Assembly (NCBI GenBank): GCA_937872225.1
Contig: CALMRZ010000004.1
Coordinates: forward strand, 1 to 64,000
DNA length: 64,000 nucleotides
Origin: an uncultured Spirochaetota bacterium
Lineage (GTDB): Bacteria; Spirochaetota; UBA4802; UBA5550
Direction of reading: 5' to 3'
Position numbers and translations under genes: made by a program. Positions 25,520-34,122 of this stretch are shown one piece after another; positions within the stretch are counted from its first letter, which is position 1, and each line of letters opens with the position of its first letter. Below the pieces are notes generated by a model. The model made no database searches, had not been told where the DNA came from, and saw only the letters and a list, made by a program, of their open reading frames with translations.

Positions 25520-25897
25520 TTTCTCCCGGTGGCTCCCGATGTCCACGTCTGTTTCTCCGGGTATTGACGATAATTGCCGAAGGGTGCCGGTTGCCGATGT
25601 CCGCAAGCCCCCGCAGGTGTTGGTGGCTGATAATGCTGCATTTTTATCCGCAAATTTATAAATTTTTATGCATAAATAGCTAAAAATTTCCAGAACGATA
25701 TTGACGTTTTCCTTTAATTTGTATAAAATATAGATAATATTATTAGTTAACCTAACAGCCTGTTCGAGATATGCAATAATTACAAATTTAATTTCAGTTA
25801 TCGTTTCAATGGCCGTCTTTGCGTGCCTGGACGACGGGAAACAGTCTGATTGGACGCTAATAATAAAATAGAGAGAGTTGTTGTGCGGGAGGCTGCC
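25520..25897 (+). promoter_or_regulatory. Intergenic region with candidate promoter
   Basis: A 378-base gap. TTGACG (25701-25706), a 17-base spacer and TAAAAT (25724-25729) make a plausible promoter about 170 bases before the next start, within AT-rich DNA. No open frame or clear terminator hairpin was seen after the phosphatase gene. Confidence 0.45.
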
Positions 25898-26251
25898 ATG
25901 AGCAACAAGGGAACCCAGATCAATCGTGCGTATGTCGGAGATCAAGACGATGTCTTTCTGGCCAATTCGATTTTCGGCGAGGATTGCAGTCAAGAGCTCA
26001 AGGAGATCGATAAGCATGAAATCATAGTTAAAATATGCGAAATCCTGGGGCCGAATCCGTCCAACCTGCAACTTGCAGAGGAGATACTGGACCAGGTGAA
26101 ATTTGAAATCGCTCGCTTTGTCATTCATCATGAGTACTGCAAATGCAACAACAACAGCGTGCGCTCTCAGCTGCTGCTGTGGCTTGACGGAAAGATCAAT
26201 CCGGATAATGCCCGCAAGCTTTCGTCTTTCATGGACAAGTATCTCAGGTAA
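25898..26251 (+). CDS. Hypothetical protein (117 aa)
   Basis: Start ATG 25898 is supported by GGGAGG 5 bases upstream. The protein (MSNKGTQINRAYVGD..., EIIVKICEILGPNPSNLQLAEEIL, then FVIHHEYCKCNNNSVRSQLLLWLDG) is soluble and mainly helical with a CKC pair. No family was recognised. A convincing terminator follows. Confidence 0.6.
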   Translation: MSNKGTQINRAYVGDQDDVFLANSIFGEDCSQELKEIDKHEIIVKICEILGPNPSNLQLAEEILDQVKFEIARFVIHHEYCKCNNNSVRSQLLLWLDGKINPDNARKLSSFMDKYLR

Positions 26252-26279
26252 AAGGAAATGCGCATCGGTGCAGGAGGAC

Positions 26280-26304
26280 ATGCCCCCCGCCGCGGGGGCA
26301 TTTT
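26280..26304 (+). terminator. Terminator after the 117-aa gene
   Basis: A perfect 8-bp stem (ATGCCCCC 26280-26287 with GGGGGCAT 26294-26301) with a 6-base loop runs into four T. Confidence 0.65.
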
Positions 26305-26334
26305 CATTGCCGGCGCCGAAACCTATCAGCGATT

Positions 26335-26928
26335 ATGGACAATGCCGTGAACAACCGGTCCCTCCTCCTCCATACCTGCTGCGCCCCCTGCGTGAGCCAC
26401 GTGTACGGGCTTTTTGCCGGCAGTCATGACGTGACCGTCTTTTATTACAACCCCAACATCGCGCCGCAGGAGGAATACGGGCGGCGACTGTCGGAGCTGG
26501 AGCGGTTCGGCCGCATCAAGGGGTTCCCCCTTGTCGTAGGCGGTTACGACGTGAAAGAGTGGACGCTCCGCGTCGGGAGATTCGCCGATCTCGGCGAGCG
26601 GTCGCAGCGCTGCTGGGAATGCTACCGCTTCAGGCTGGAGGAAAGCTTCAGGAAGGCGAAGGAGCTGGGGATCGCCGCCGTGACGACTTCGCTTTCCATC
26701 AGCCCCCACAAGGACGCCGTCATGATTAATAACATCGGGAAGGAGCTTGAAGGCTCCTTTGGGGTCGCGTTCATCGAGGGTGACTTCAAGAAGAACGACG
26801 GGTTCCGCCGCAGCGTGGAGCTGTCGCGCGAATACGGGTTCTACCGCCAGGACTATTGCGGGTGCGTCTACTCCATGCGCGAAAGCGAGGCCCGTTCAAA
26901 AAAGAAGAAGCCGGAGCAGGTCAGTTGA
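26335..26928 (+). CDS. queH: Epoxyqueuosine reductase QueH
   Basis: 197 residues. QueH replaces QueG in many bacteria, reducing epoxyqueuosine to queuosine in tRNA with an Fe-S cluster. The conserved cysteines are visible: LLLHTCCAPCVSHV near the N-terminus, QRCWECYRFRLEESF, and the C-terminal YRQDYCGCVYSM; TTSLSISPHKD is also diagnostic of the former DUF208 family. The 3' end overlaps the convergent pentapeptide gene by 8 bases. No other queuosine gene is nearby. Confidence 0.95.
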   Translation: MDNAVNNRSLLLHTCCAPCVSHVYGLFAGSHDVTVFYYNPNIAPQEEYGRRLSELERFGRIKGFPLVVGGYDVKEWTLRVGRFADLGERSQRCWECYRFRLEESFRKAKELGIAAVTTSLSISPHKDAVMINNIGKELEGSFGVAFIEGDFKKNDGFRRSVELSREYGFYRQDYCGCVYSMRESEARSKKKKPEQVS

Positions 26929-27943
26929 CCCACCGGATGGTTTCGTAGTTTCTCACCCTGAGCCGCTCAAAATACTTTTTCCATTTCAGGTTGATCCGCG
27001 CGTGATCGAGGTCGGCGTTGGTGAATTCCGCGTTTTCGATGACGGCATCGTCGAGGTTTGCCTTGGAAAGGTCTGCGCTGTTGAGGTTGGCGCCCTGGAG
27101 GTTGGCCTTGTGGCAGTTGGCGTCGCGCATGGTTGCGCCGATCAGGTTCGCGTGCTGCAGCCGGGCATCGGACAGGTTTGTCTGGTTGAGCACCGTTCCC
27201 ATCAAGTCGGCGCCGGAAAGGTCGGCGCCCTTGAGCCGGGAGCCTTCCAGCTTCGCGTTCCGGAGAGAGGAGTCCTTCATGTTGGCGCCTTCAAGGTTGG
27301 TCCATACCATGGTTGCGCCGTTCAGGTCGCCGTTGTCGAGCTGGGCCCCGGCAAGGTTGGCCTTCTGGAGATTGGCGTTCCTTAAACTGGACCATGAAAG
27401 GACGGCGCTTCCCAGGTCCGCGCCCTCCAGGTTTGTACCGGCCAGGTTCGCACCCATGAGGTCGGCGCCGTTAAGGTTTATGCCCGCGAGGTCTGCGCCG
27501 GCAAGGTTCGACCGGGAGAGGACCGCCCCCTTGAGGCGGATGTTCTGCAGGTCGCACCGGGCCAGGTTGACCCGGACGAGGCGGGCCTTGCTCAGGTTCG
27601 CGTTTTTCAGGTTGGCTTTCCGGAGGTCCGCCCAGGTGAGATTGGCGCCGTTAAGCTGGGCGCCGGTGAGGTTGGCGCCTTCCAGTATGGCGCCCCGGAG
27701 ATTGGCCCCTATCAGGTTGGCCCCCTGGAGGTTGGCCCCGGACAGGTCGGCGTTGCTCAGGTTCGCCTCCTCGAGGCTGGCGTTGACGAGGTCGGCGCCG
27801 CGCAGCCGCGCGTTGCTGAGCTCGGTTTCCCCGCGCATCACGTAGTTGTAATCGCTTTTGCTCTGGCCGAGCATGAGCATGCAGCCCATGACCCAGCCGG
27901 CCGCAGCTGTCAGCAGTGTCGCCGTAATGATTCTCTGTGCCAT
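26921..27943 (-). CDS. Pentapeptide-repeat protein with N-terminal membrane anchor
   Basis: 340 residues. An N-terminal hydrophobic stretch (RIITATLLTAAAGWVMGCMLML) may be a membrane anchor or an uncleaved signal. About 50 tandem A(D/N)LXX pentapeptides follow, from roughly residue 40 to 310 (for example LRGADLVNASLEEANLSNAD), predicting a long right-handed quadrilateral beta-helix. The ending KKYFERLRVRNYETIRWVN is outside the repeats. The function is unknown; known members include DNA-mimicking gyrase protectors, but most are uncharacterised. It is convergent with queH and is followed upstream by an ankyrin lipoprotein in the same direction. Confidence 0.9.
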   Translation of the reverse strand: MAQRIITATLLTAAAGWVMGCMLMLGQSKSDYNYVMRGETELSNARLRGADLVNASLEEANLSNADLSGANLQGANLIGANLRGAILEGANLTGAQLNGANLTWADLRKANLKNANLSKARLVRVNLARCDLQNIRLKGAVLSRSNLAGADLAGINLNGADLMGANLAGTNLEGADLGSAVLSWSSLRNANLQKANLAGAQLDNGDLNGATMVWTNLEGANMKDSSLRNAKLEGSRLKGADLSGADLMGTVLNQTNLSDARLQHANLIGATMRDANCHKANLQGANLNSADLSKANLDDAVIENAEFTNADLDHARINLKWKKYFERLRVRNYETIRWVN

Positions 27944-28021
27944 AATCCTGTCTCTGTAATTTATTTTATCGCGCGGTGCCTTTCCGCCGGCCGGGCCGTT
28001 TGACCCCGTTTCCCGTCAGAC

Positions 28022-28657
28022 CTACTTGTTTTCCGTGTCGACGACTTCCTCGCCCTGGCTGTTCATGCGCGCCGCTTCCTGAATCTTCGCTTTATCCTGA
28101 TCCGTCATGCGCGCGCCTTTGCTTGACAGCAGGTCAGCGATCTCGCCATGGCCGTTCATCGTGGCCTTCATGACCGCGGTAAGGCCGCTCTTGTCGGCCA
28201 TATCCAGGTCAGCGCCGGCCCCGATGAGGATCACGACGGTTTCCTTCTGGCCGTCGGCGGACGCCTTGATGAGGGCCGTCTGGCCCGAATTGTCGGACGC
28301 GTTGACGTCGGCCCCTCTTGACAGGAGGAGCTTCACGATCTCAGCGTTTCCTTCGGCGGAGGCGTTCATGAGCGCCGTGGAGCCGTCGGTGCTTTTGGCG
28401 TTGACATCCGCGCCGCCCGTGACCAGGACGCCGGCGATGTCGCGGTAGTCCTCCTCCGATGCTATGATCAGGGCGGTCCGGCCCGGGTTGTGTTCCTCGC
28501 GGGCGTTGACGTCGGCGCCTTTCGCGATAAGCTCGTTCATTGCCGCGGCGTCTCCCTTGATCACGGCGCCGATCAGCTGCCGGTTCATCTCAGCTTTTTT
28601 CGAGCAGGACATGAAGGCGACTGACGCTATCATGCATGAAACCACAACCTTGTTCAT
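28022..28657 (-). CDS. Ankyrin-repeat lipoprotein
   Basis: 211 residues from ATG 28657. The start gives a lipoprotein-like signal (MNKVVVSCMIASVAFMSCSK); the lipobox FMSC is loose but acceptable by spirochaete standards. Five or so ankyrin repeats follow (LIAKGADVNAREEHNPGRTAL, LVTGGADVNAKSTDGSTALM, LLSRGADVNASDNSGQTALI, LIGAGADLDMADKSGLTAVM, LLSSKGARM). It is probably an envelope-anchored protein-binding scaffold. It lies upstream of the pentapeptide gene in the same orientation, 78 bases away. Confidence 0.85.
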   Translation of the reverse strand: MNKVVVSCMIASVAFMSCSKKAEMNRQLIGAVIKGDAAAMNELIAKGADVNAREEHNPGRTALIIASEEDYRDIAGVLVTGGADVNAKSTDGSTALMNASAEGNAEIVKLLLSRGADVNASDNSGQTALIKASADGQKETVVILIGAGADLDMADKSGLTAVMKATMNGHGEIADLLSSKGARMTDQDKAKIQEAARMNSQGEEVVDTENK

Positions 28658-28764
28658 CGGTCCGCTCCGTGCGTGGAATAGTGCGCCATGGCCGCGCGCC
28701 GCCATGGCCAATGGGTGTATGGTTGACTATCTCGGATAAAAGTCAAACACAATTATGGGGACCC

Positions 28765-29247
28765 GTCGCGTTTGAACCGGAGTGCCGCGCCGTCTCCGTC
28801 GGCTTCGAGGCCGTCTTCGATAAAAGCCTGAAGTTGGTGCGCAAGAACCACAATGTCGGCCTCGACTCCCATGACAAAGCGTATCAGAAAAAGCTCATCG
28901 CGGCCCTGGAAAAATCCAAGGCCGATTTCCCGCGGGTTTTCCTTTCAACGGCCTGGCCGGGGACGCCCTTTTTCGAGGGGATGGAAAAAGAGGGAGGGAC
29001 GAGCCATACCTGGGACGAGGTGCGGAATGACGTGCCGTCGATGCAGTCGAAGCATTTCACCGGGGAAGAGGCGATAGCGGCAAAGAAGGAGATAATAGAC
29101 GCCTTTTCCAATCTTCCCAACATACTGCGGATGCTCGCGAGGTGGATGTCCAAGGACCGGTCGCTGATCAAGCTGTACCTGAACATGGTGGTGGGTTGCC
29201 GCATACGGGATTACAGGCAGAAAAAGCGGAAGGCCATCCAGGCCTGA
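28765..29247 (+). pseudogene. C-terminal remnant resembling a B12-binding radical SAM protein
   Basis: The frame is open for about 160 codons here. It contains LKLVRKNHNVGLDSHDKAYQ, VFLSTAWPGTPFFEGMEKEG and HFTGEEAIAAKKEIIDAFS, which look like the region after the radical SAM barrel in cobalamin-type radical SAM proteins (a PGTPFYE motif before the end). The cluster-binding and cobalamin domains are missing, and the frame extends back into the ankyrin promoter without a ribosome-binding site. Most likely a decayed gene fragment. The family assignment is tentative. Confidence 0.45.
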
Positions 29248-29257
29248 TTCGCCGGAT

Positions 29258-29292
29258 AAGCCCCCCCAAACCCCCCGCTGGGGGGCTTGTTT
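29258..29292 (+). terminator. GC-rich terminator-like hairpin
   Basis: AAGCCCCCC (29258-29266) pairs perfectly with GGGGGGCTT (29280-29288), and CCCCCC(29271-29276)/GGGGGG gives an alternative tighter hairpin; GTTTAAT follows. Confidence 0.55.
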
Positions 29293-29309
29293 AATCTGGT
29301 TATGTTATT

Positions 29310-29408
29310 AAAGTCCCCCTCCGGGGCCAACGCATTCGGCACATCCTGTGCCTGCGTTGGCATCAACCTCATCCTGAGAACGCGGATCTAGGGGGCTAGT
29401 GGGACTTT
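29310..29408. repeat. 99-bp nested inverted-repeat element
   Basis: Outer arms AAAGTCCC (29310-29317) and GGGACTTT (29401-29408) enclose a second, near-perfect structure: CCAACGCA (29327-29334)-TTC-GGCACA (29338-29343)-TCC-TGTGCC (29347-29352)-TGCGTTGG (29353-29360). It lies between the radical SAM remnant and the convergent DUF2339 C-half gene. It contains no open frame. It looks like a miniature mobile element or a structured terminator. Confidence 0.6.
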
Positions 29409-29436
29409 TACTTTTCTATCATGCTCCGAATTATCC

Positions 29437-31407
29437 TCACGCCTTCATCCCTTCAGCCGTATAATGCTTAAGGATCCTCCATGCCGGGTAGGCCAGCCCC
29501 GCGAGGCCGAGGAGAAAGACGGTCCGTATGATCCATGTAGACACCGGCGGCTCCAGGGCCGAGTAGGCAAAGGCCTCGTTTTTTGTATGCGGGCCCGCCT
29601 TGAAGGGGATCGTCCCCGCCGACTGGTCGAAGGCGTTCCGGATGTCGTATGCCGGGGGAAGGCTGTACCGGTTCCCGTAATAGAGCCGGATCGCGCCGGC
29701 CTCACCCTTCTTCCATTCCTCCCGCGGCGGCAGCTCGAACACCAGTTCCTCCCGGGGGACGAACACCGTGAAGGAAGAGAGGGTGAGGGGCCTGTCGTCG
29801 CCGTCGATGATGATGAGCTTGAGGGAACCCGTGACGGGCGCGGTCAGGTCGATGACCTGGGTTTTCGGGTCACCGCTGTTCCTCGAGAGGCGGGCCGTCA
29901 TGACGCGGTAGTAGGACTTCTCTCCGGCGCCGATGGCGTGTATCTCCATGAGGCGGTTATACCGCGCGTCATCGAAGGACATGACCAGGCGGCTGATCTT
30001 CCGGCGGCCGCTGTTGTCGTAATAATACACGCTTCCCCGCAGGTCGCTGTCCCGGTCCTTTACGATCGACTTCACCGGCACGGTGATGACGTAATAGGAC
30101 TGCTTCCGGACCGCCGAATAATAGGCCTTCGGGAAATTGAAGTTCTGCCGCGCGTTGATGCGGATCCGGACGAAGCGGCGGTCGCCCATGGCGAACCTGA
30201 TGACGTTCCCCCGGCTGCCCTGGTAGCTGAAGACGGCGTAGTTCCCGGCTGATTCCCACTCTCCCGCCTTCCTGCCGGTTTCCACCAGGGCCGATGCCTC
30301 AAACGGGGTATCGGCGGTTATTTCAATGCCGTTGTACTCAGTCCCTGCCGGCGGCTCCGGGAGTTTCAGCACGCAGGTGACGCTCCGGTTGTCCGCCTGG
30401 CGGTAGATGACCTCCGGCATCGTGGTGCCGGAAAGCTTCGGATCGTCAACGGCCATCCGGGCCAGGTGGGGGAGGGCGCGGCCGTTCCACACGACGCGGT
30501 AATCGGTCCCGCTGCCGTAGCGGATCATGTCGTCGTCGAGAAACAGCCTGCCGTAAACCGGAAGGGGCGCCCGGTCCTCCTGCGCGGGCTCCGACGCGGC
30601 GATATCCTTGTAGTAATGCCAGCTGGAGGCGCGGAAGGTTTCCGCCGCGGCGGAAGGGGACCCCGGACCGAAGGCGTAGGCGAGCAGTCCCAGGCCCGCG
30701 AGGACCGCGAGGGCGGCCGATCCCTTCTTCGGGAATATGCGGTCGTGGAATTTCTGATAGATGATGCTCAGGGCCACCATGGCGATGCCGAGGGTGAAGC
30801 CGGCGATTATCTTGACGGGTTTGCTCATGGCCCAGATGTCGTGGAGGTAGAACTTGAGCACCACCAGGGCGGCCAGGACGATGCCGCTGATCCGCATCAT
30901 CTTCTGCTTTCTGGCGAGGCCGAGGATGAAAAAGAGCGCGGCGTACAGCGAAAGCACGTATGAATATCCCAGGTTGCGGTAGTGCGGATCATCCGCGAAG
31001 TTGTAGTTTTCCTTGAGGCTCCCGATGATGATCGTGGCCATGGCGGCAACGGCAAAGCCGATCATGGGGCGGCCCAGGGGCTCCTTCATCTGTATGATAT
31101 AGGCGGCCGCGAGGAAACAGGCGGCCAGGATGAACATGACAAAGCGCGCGTTGACGATGACGGTGAACCCCACGGGGGTCTGCTCGATGAAATAGAGTCT
31201 CGCCAGGGCGGCCGTCCAGAAGGGGAGCGACGCGAAGAGGCATTCCCGTGAGCGCCAGAAGGCTCCCATGGCTGACAGCACCCCGGCGAAGACGATCCAT
31301 GAAACGGTGATATATCTCCCCTCGGCGAAATCGGTGACCGCCGCGAAGATCGCGACGATAAAGATAAGCACCAGCATCGACCTAATGACTGCCAGACGGT
31401 TTTTCAT
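29437..31407 (-). CDS. DUF2339 C-terminal half with a large extracytoplasmic domain (DUF3999-like)
   Basis: 656 residues from ATG 31407. The first ~280 residues have about eight membrane helices with ALARLYFIEQTPVGFTVIVNARFVMF and IIGSLKENYNF, matching the second half of DUF2339 membrane proteins. A soluble, beta-rich region (about 290-620) follows, with YGRLFLDDDMIRYGSGTDYRV and VTVPVKSIVKDRDS, resembling DUF3999, and then one last membrane helix (STWIIRTVFLLGLAGLAYPAW). It overlaps its upstream partner by 26 bases and is translationally coupled to it. Function unknown. Confidence 0.75.
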   Translation of the reverse strand: MKNRLAVIRSMLVLIFIVAIFAAVTDFAEGRYITVSWIVFAGVLSAMGAFWRSRECLFASLPFWTAALARLYFIEQTPVGFTVIVNARFVMFILAACFLAAAYIIQMKEPLGRPMIGFAVAAMATIIIGSLKENYNFADDPHYRNLGYSYVLSLYAALFFILGLARKQKMMRISGIVLAALVVLKFYLHDIWAMSKPVKIIAGFTLGIAMVALSIIYQKFHDRIFPKKGSAALAVLAGLGLLAYAFGPGSPSAAAETFRASSWHYYKDIAASEPAQEDRAPLPVYGRLFLDDDMIRYGSGTDYRVVWNGRALPHLARMAVDDPKLSGTTMPEVIYRQADNRSVTCVLKLPEPPAGTEYNGIEITADTPFEASALVETGRKAGEWESAGNYAVFSYQGSRGNVIRFAMGDRRFVRIRINARQNFNFPKAYYSAVRKQSYYVITVPVKSIVKDRDSDLRGSVYYYDNSGRRKISRLVMSFDDARYNRLMEIHAIGAGEKSYYRVMTARLSRNSGDPKTQVIDLTAPVTGSLKLIIIDGDDRPLTLSSFTVFVPREELVFELPPREEWKKGEAGAIRLYYGNRYSLPPAYDIRNAFDQSAGTIPFKAGPHTKNEAFAYSALEPPVSTWIIRTVFLLGLAGLAYPAWRILKHYTAEGMKA

Positions 31408-32440
31408 TGCCGACTCCCTTTGAATGGTGATTGAAGATATAGTAAGACAGCGCGAGCATCCCCGCGGCGAAAAGGATAAAATGCGGCCTGAGGTTCCGGT
31501 GAAACTCGTTGACGGTCCATATCCCCAGCCACAGGAACAGGGCGATGTTGGCCGGCAGGAGGACGAGTGCCGCCCTGCTGACCGAGCGCCAGACACGCGG
31601 ATTGACCGCTATCTCGATTGCCATGAAAAGCAGAAAAACGTACAGGATGAAGACGAAGGGCACCGTGAAGCTGCTCCGGGAAAGGTTCTCCGCCGCCCAT
31701 ATGGCATAGACCAGGACATCGGCGCCCAGGAGGACGAAGGGGGCGACGCGCCAGTACCGCCTGAAGCTGATGACCAGGAACCCCGCGTTGATTATGGCGA
31801 TATAGCCGAAGAGGAATCGGTACGAATTCTCTCCCCGCGACATGAGGACCGGCGCCAGGAACGCGCCGGCGAGACTGAACAGGTAGAGGATCTGGCTGTC
31901 GGCACGGGCCGCGACCAGGGCGATGCACGCGCTCAGGATGAACAGCGCGATGAAGGTCTCCTCCCGGCCGAGGAGGTTGTAAAAAAAGTACGCGCCGAAC
32001 ACGGCCACGTAAAGGATCGCGCAGCCGGTCCCGATGATCGAATGCGAGATGACCCGGAGTCTGCCCCGGGCCAGGCGCAGTCCGAACGAGGTCACGCCGA
32101 AGCCGGCGACAAGGCCCGTGTAGATCCTTCCCGACTCGTTTATCCACTGCCGGTCAAAGGCGTACTTTATGAACCATGCCGTTGCCAGGACCAGGGTGAG
32201 GAGCCCCAGTTTGCCGATGATGTTCCCCCCGATGAGAGGCTCGAATTCCGGCACGATTCTTGTCTTGATGTAGATCCCTATACGGGATTCTTTCCTGGGC
32301 TTCTGCGCGGGCTGCGGCGCTTCCGCCGGCGGAAGCGCCGGGGCGCCGGTCGCATCGAGCTTTTTCTTTATGGAATCAAGCTCCTGCTGGAGGGCATTGA
32401 CCCGGGCGCGCAATTCATTGATCTCATTCTGGTTTGCCAT
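31382..32440 (-). CDS. DUF2339 N-terminal half, multi-pass membrane protein
   Basis: 352 residues from ATG 32440, supported by GGGAGAGAGG upstream. A short coiled coil (EINELRARVNALQQELDSIKKKL) and Pro/Ala-rich linker come first. Then come about nine membrane helices starting with the DUF2339 signature (GGNIIGKLGLLTLVLATAWF, IKYAFDRQWINESGRI). Full-length DUF2339 proteins are normally about 700-1000 residues in one gene; here the protein stops after about half, and the rest is the overlapping downstream gene. Both parts have intact, well-behaved ends, so a natural split is as likely as a frameshift. Confidence 0.82.
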   Translation of the reverse strand: MANQNEINELRARVNALQQELDSIKKKLDATGAPALPPAEAPQPAQKPRKESRIGIYIKTRIVPEFEPLIGGNIIGKLGLLTLVLATAWFIKYAFDRQWINESGRIYTGLVAGFGVTSFGLRLARGRLRVISHSIIGTGCAILYVAVFGAYFFYNLLGREETFIALFILSACIALVAARADSQILYLFSLAGAFLAPVLMSRGENSYRFLFGYIAIINAGFLVISFRRYWRVAPFVLLGADVLVYAIWAAENLSRSSFTVPFVFILYVFLLFMAIEIAVNPRVWRSVSRAALVLLPANIALFLWLGIWTVNEFHRNLRPHFILFAAGMLALSYYIFNHHSKGVGNEKPSGSH

Positions 32441-32737
32441 GACCTCTCTCCCCTCTGTCGACGTGAGGCGCGCTAAACCGAAACGGGGATGATTATATCT
32501 GCCCATCGGATATTGTGCAAGTATTTTCCGGATGTCTGGATGGCCCCGGGGTCCGGGACCGCCGTGCTTCTGTTTGCCGGACGTAACGCAGGTTATGACG
32601 GAGGAATTTAATGCTGTAAAAATTTTAATTGCAAAAGCCGGCGGCGTTGTGGTATAATAAATAAATCAAAAAATTATTGCGTATGATGCTCATCGAAATG
32701 TACGCCGGTCCATCGCGGCATGACGAGGTGTGGCGGT

Positions 32738-34024
32738 ATGCGGTTAATTAAACATGGCAGCAGAATTAAGAGATTCCTGTATCTGTCGGTGCTTTTTGGC
32801 GTCTTCATGGGGATAGTATTCCCGTTTTACGCCACTATCTTTGTCAAGAGCTGGGAAAGCTCCCTGATGCTGGTATTTTTCTGCGCCGGCTGCGTCGTTG
32901 CCGGCATACTGGTGGGTATGGTGAGCTATATCATCTTCAAGGTGACGATCCTCAATATAATAAGGGATCTTGCCGTTCAATTCGGCAAGATCGCGGAAGG
33001 GAAAGGCGACCTGACTGCCAGAGTTGAGTGCGCATCAGAGGATGAGCTGGGCACTCTGACGGAAAGCTTCAACAGCTTTATCGAAAGAATAAGGGCCGTT
33101 ATCCAGGACGTCATGGGACTCATCGGGGAGGTGGCCGGTTTTCTTTCTAACATGACCCAGGCCACGACGTCGCTGAATGAAAACATGCAGGGTCTGGCGG
33201 CGTCTTCGGAAGAGATCACGGCGTCCATCGAGGAAATCTCCGCCGGTGTCGATAATGTCGTCGGAAATTCAAAGAGGCAGAACGAGAGCATCGCGGACCT
33301 CGTGGAGCAGATGAAAAACATGGGGGGGATCATCAGGGAAGTTGACGTGATGGTGACGGAGACCCGCGGACTCTCGGAACGGCTCACGGGTGAAGCCATG
33401 GCGGGCAACACGTCCATGGAAGGGATGACCGACACCCTGAGGAAAATAATAGAAAGCTCCCGGGAAGTAACGGGCATAATAGAAATAATAAATGATATCT
33501 CCGAAAAAATAAACCTGCTTTCCCTGAACGCGGCGATCGAGGCCGCCCGGGCCGGGGATTACGGCCGCGGCTTCGCCATCGTGGCGGACGAGATATCGAA
33601 ACTTGCCGATCAAACCGCGTCGAGCGTGAAGGAGATAAGCTCCTACATCGACATAAACAACAGGGAAATCTCCGCCGGCTTATCCACCATATCGGCTTCA
33701 ATCGACATGATTAAAAAAATAACCGAGGGTGTCAGCTCCATAAGCGGAAAAATGAGCGCGGTGTTCACGCACACCAGCAGGCAGATTGAGATAGACAGGA
33801 ATCTGGAAAGGGTGGCCCTGACGGTAAAGGACCTCTCGGATCAAACCATGTCGGCAACGGAAGAACAGAAGATCGCATTCATGGAAAGCGTCCGGGCCAT
33901 TTCGAACATAAGCGAATTGAACCAGAACAATGCCGAGGCTTCGCGCGCCCTTGAGTTGAAATCGCGCGATCTTGGTGCTATGGTCGGGTCCCTCAGCCGC
34001 AAGATGGCTTTTTTTAAATATTAG
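32738..34024 (+). CDS. Methyl-accepting chemotaxis protein lacking a periplasmic ligand domain
   Basis: 428 residues from ATG 32738, preferred over ATG 32720 because GAGGTG lies before it. Two membrane helices (about 12-35 and 45-72) are joined by only about ten residues, so no external sensor domain exists. A HAMP domain follows (about 72-125, GKIAEGKGDLTARVEC), and then the coiled-coil signalling domain with the conserved hairpin tip (EKINLLSLNAAIEAARAGDY, GRGFAIVADEISKLADQT). It would signal to CheA/CheW. It may sense a membrane-linked state or work in a mixed array. It stands alone and is divergent from the DUF2339 genes. Confidence 0.93.
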   Translation: MRLIKHGSRIKRFLYLSVLFGVFMGIVFPFYATIFVKSWESSLMLVFFCAGCVVAGILVGMVSYIIFKVTILNIIRDLAVQFGKIAEGKGDLTARVECASEDELGTLTESFNSFIERIRAVIQDVMGLIGEVAGFLSNMTQATTSLNENMQGLAASSEEITASIEEISAGVDNVVGNSKRQNESIADLVEQMKNMGGIIREVDVMVTETRGLSERLTGEAMAGNTSMEGMTDTLRKIIESSREVTGIIEIINDISEKINLLSLNAAIEAARAGDYGRGFAIVADEISKLADQTASSVKEISSYIDINNREISAGLSTISASIDMIKKITEGVSSISGKMSAVFTHTSRQIEIDRNLERVALTVKDLSDQTMSATEEQKIAFMESVRAISNISELNQNNAEASRALELKSRDLGAMVGSLSRKMAFFKY

Positions 34025-34122
34025 AACATGCCAGGCGGGTTTGTTCCCGATACGGGCAGGGAAAAAATTTTCGCCGCAGGCAGAAGTAGGAAGGTTTTAC
34101 CGTGATGGCATGTTGTGCCCTC

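Noticed and set aside
27000-27880. Repetitive DNA resembling a CRISPR array or satellite.
   Set aside because: The repeats have a 15-base period and encode pentapeptides in one intact frame; there are no spacers.
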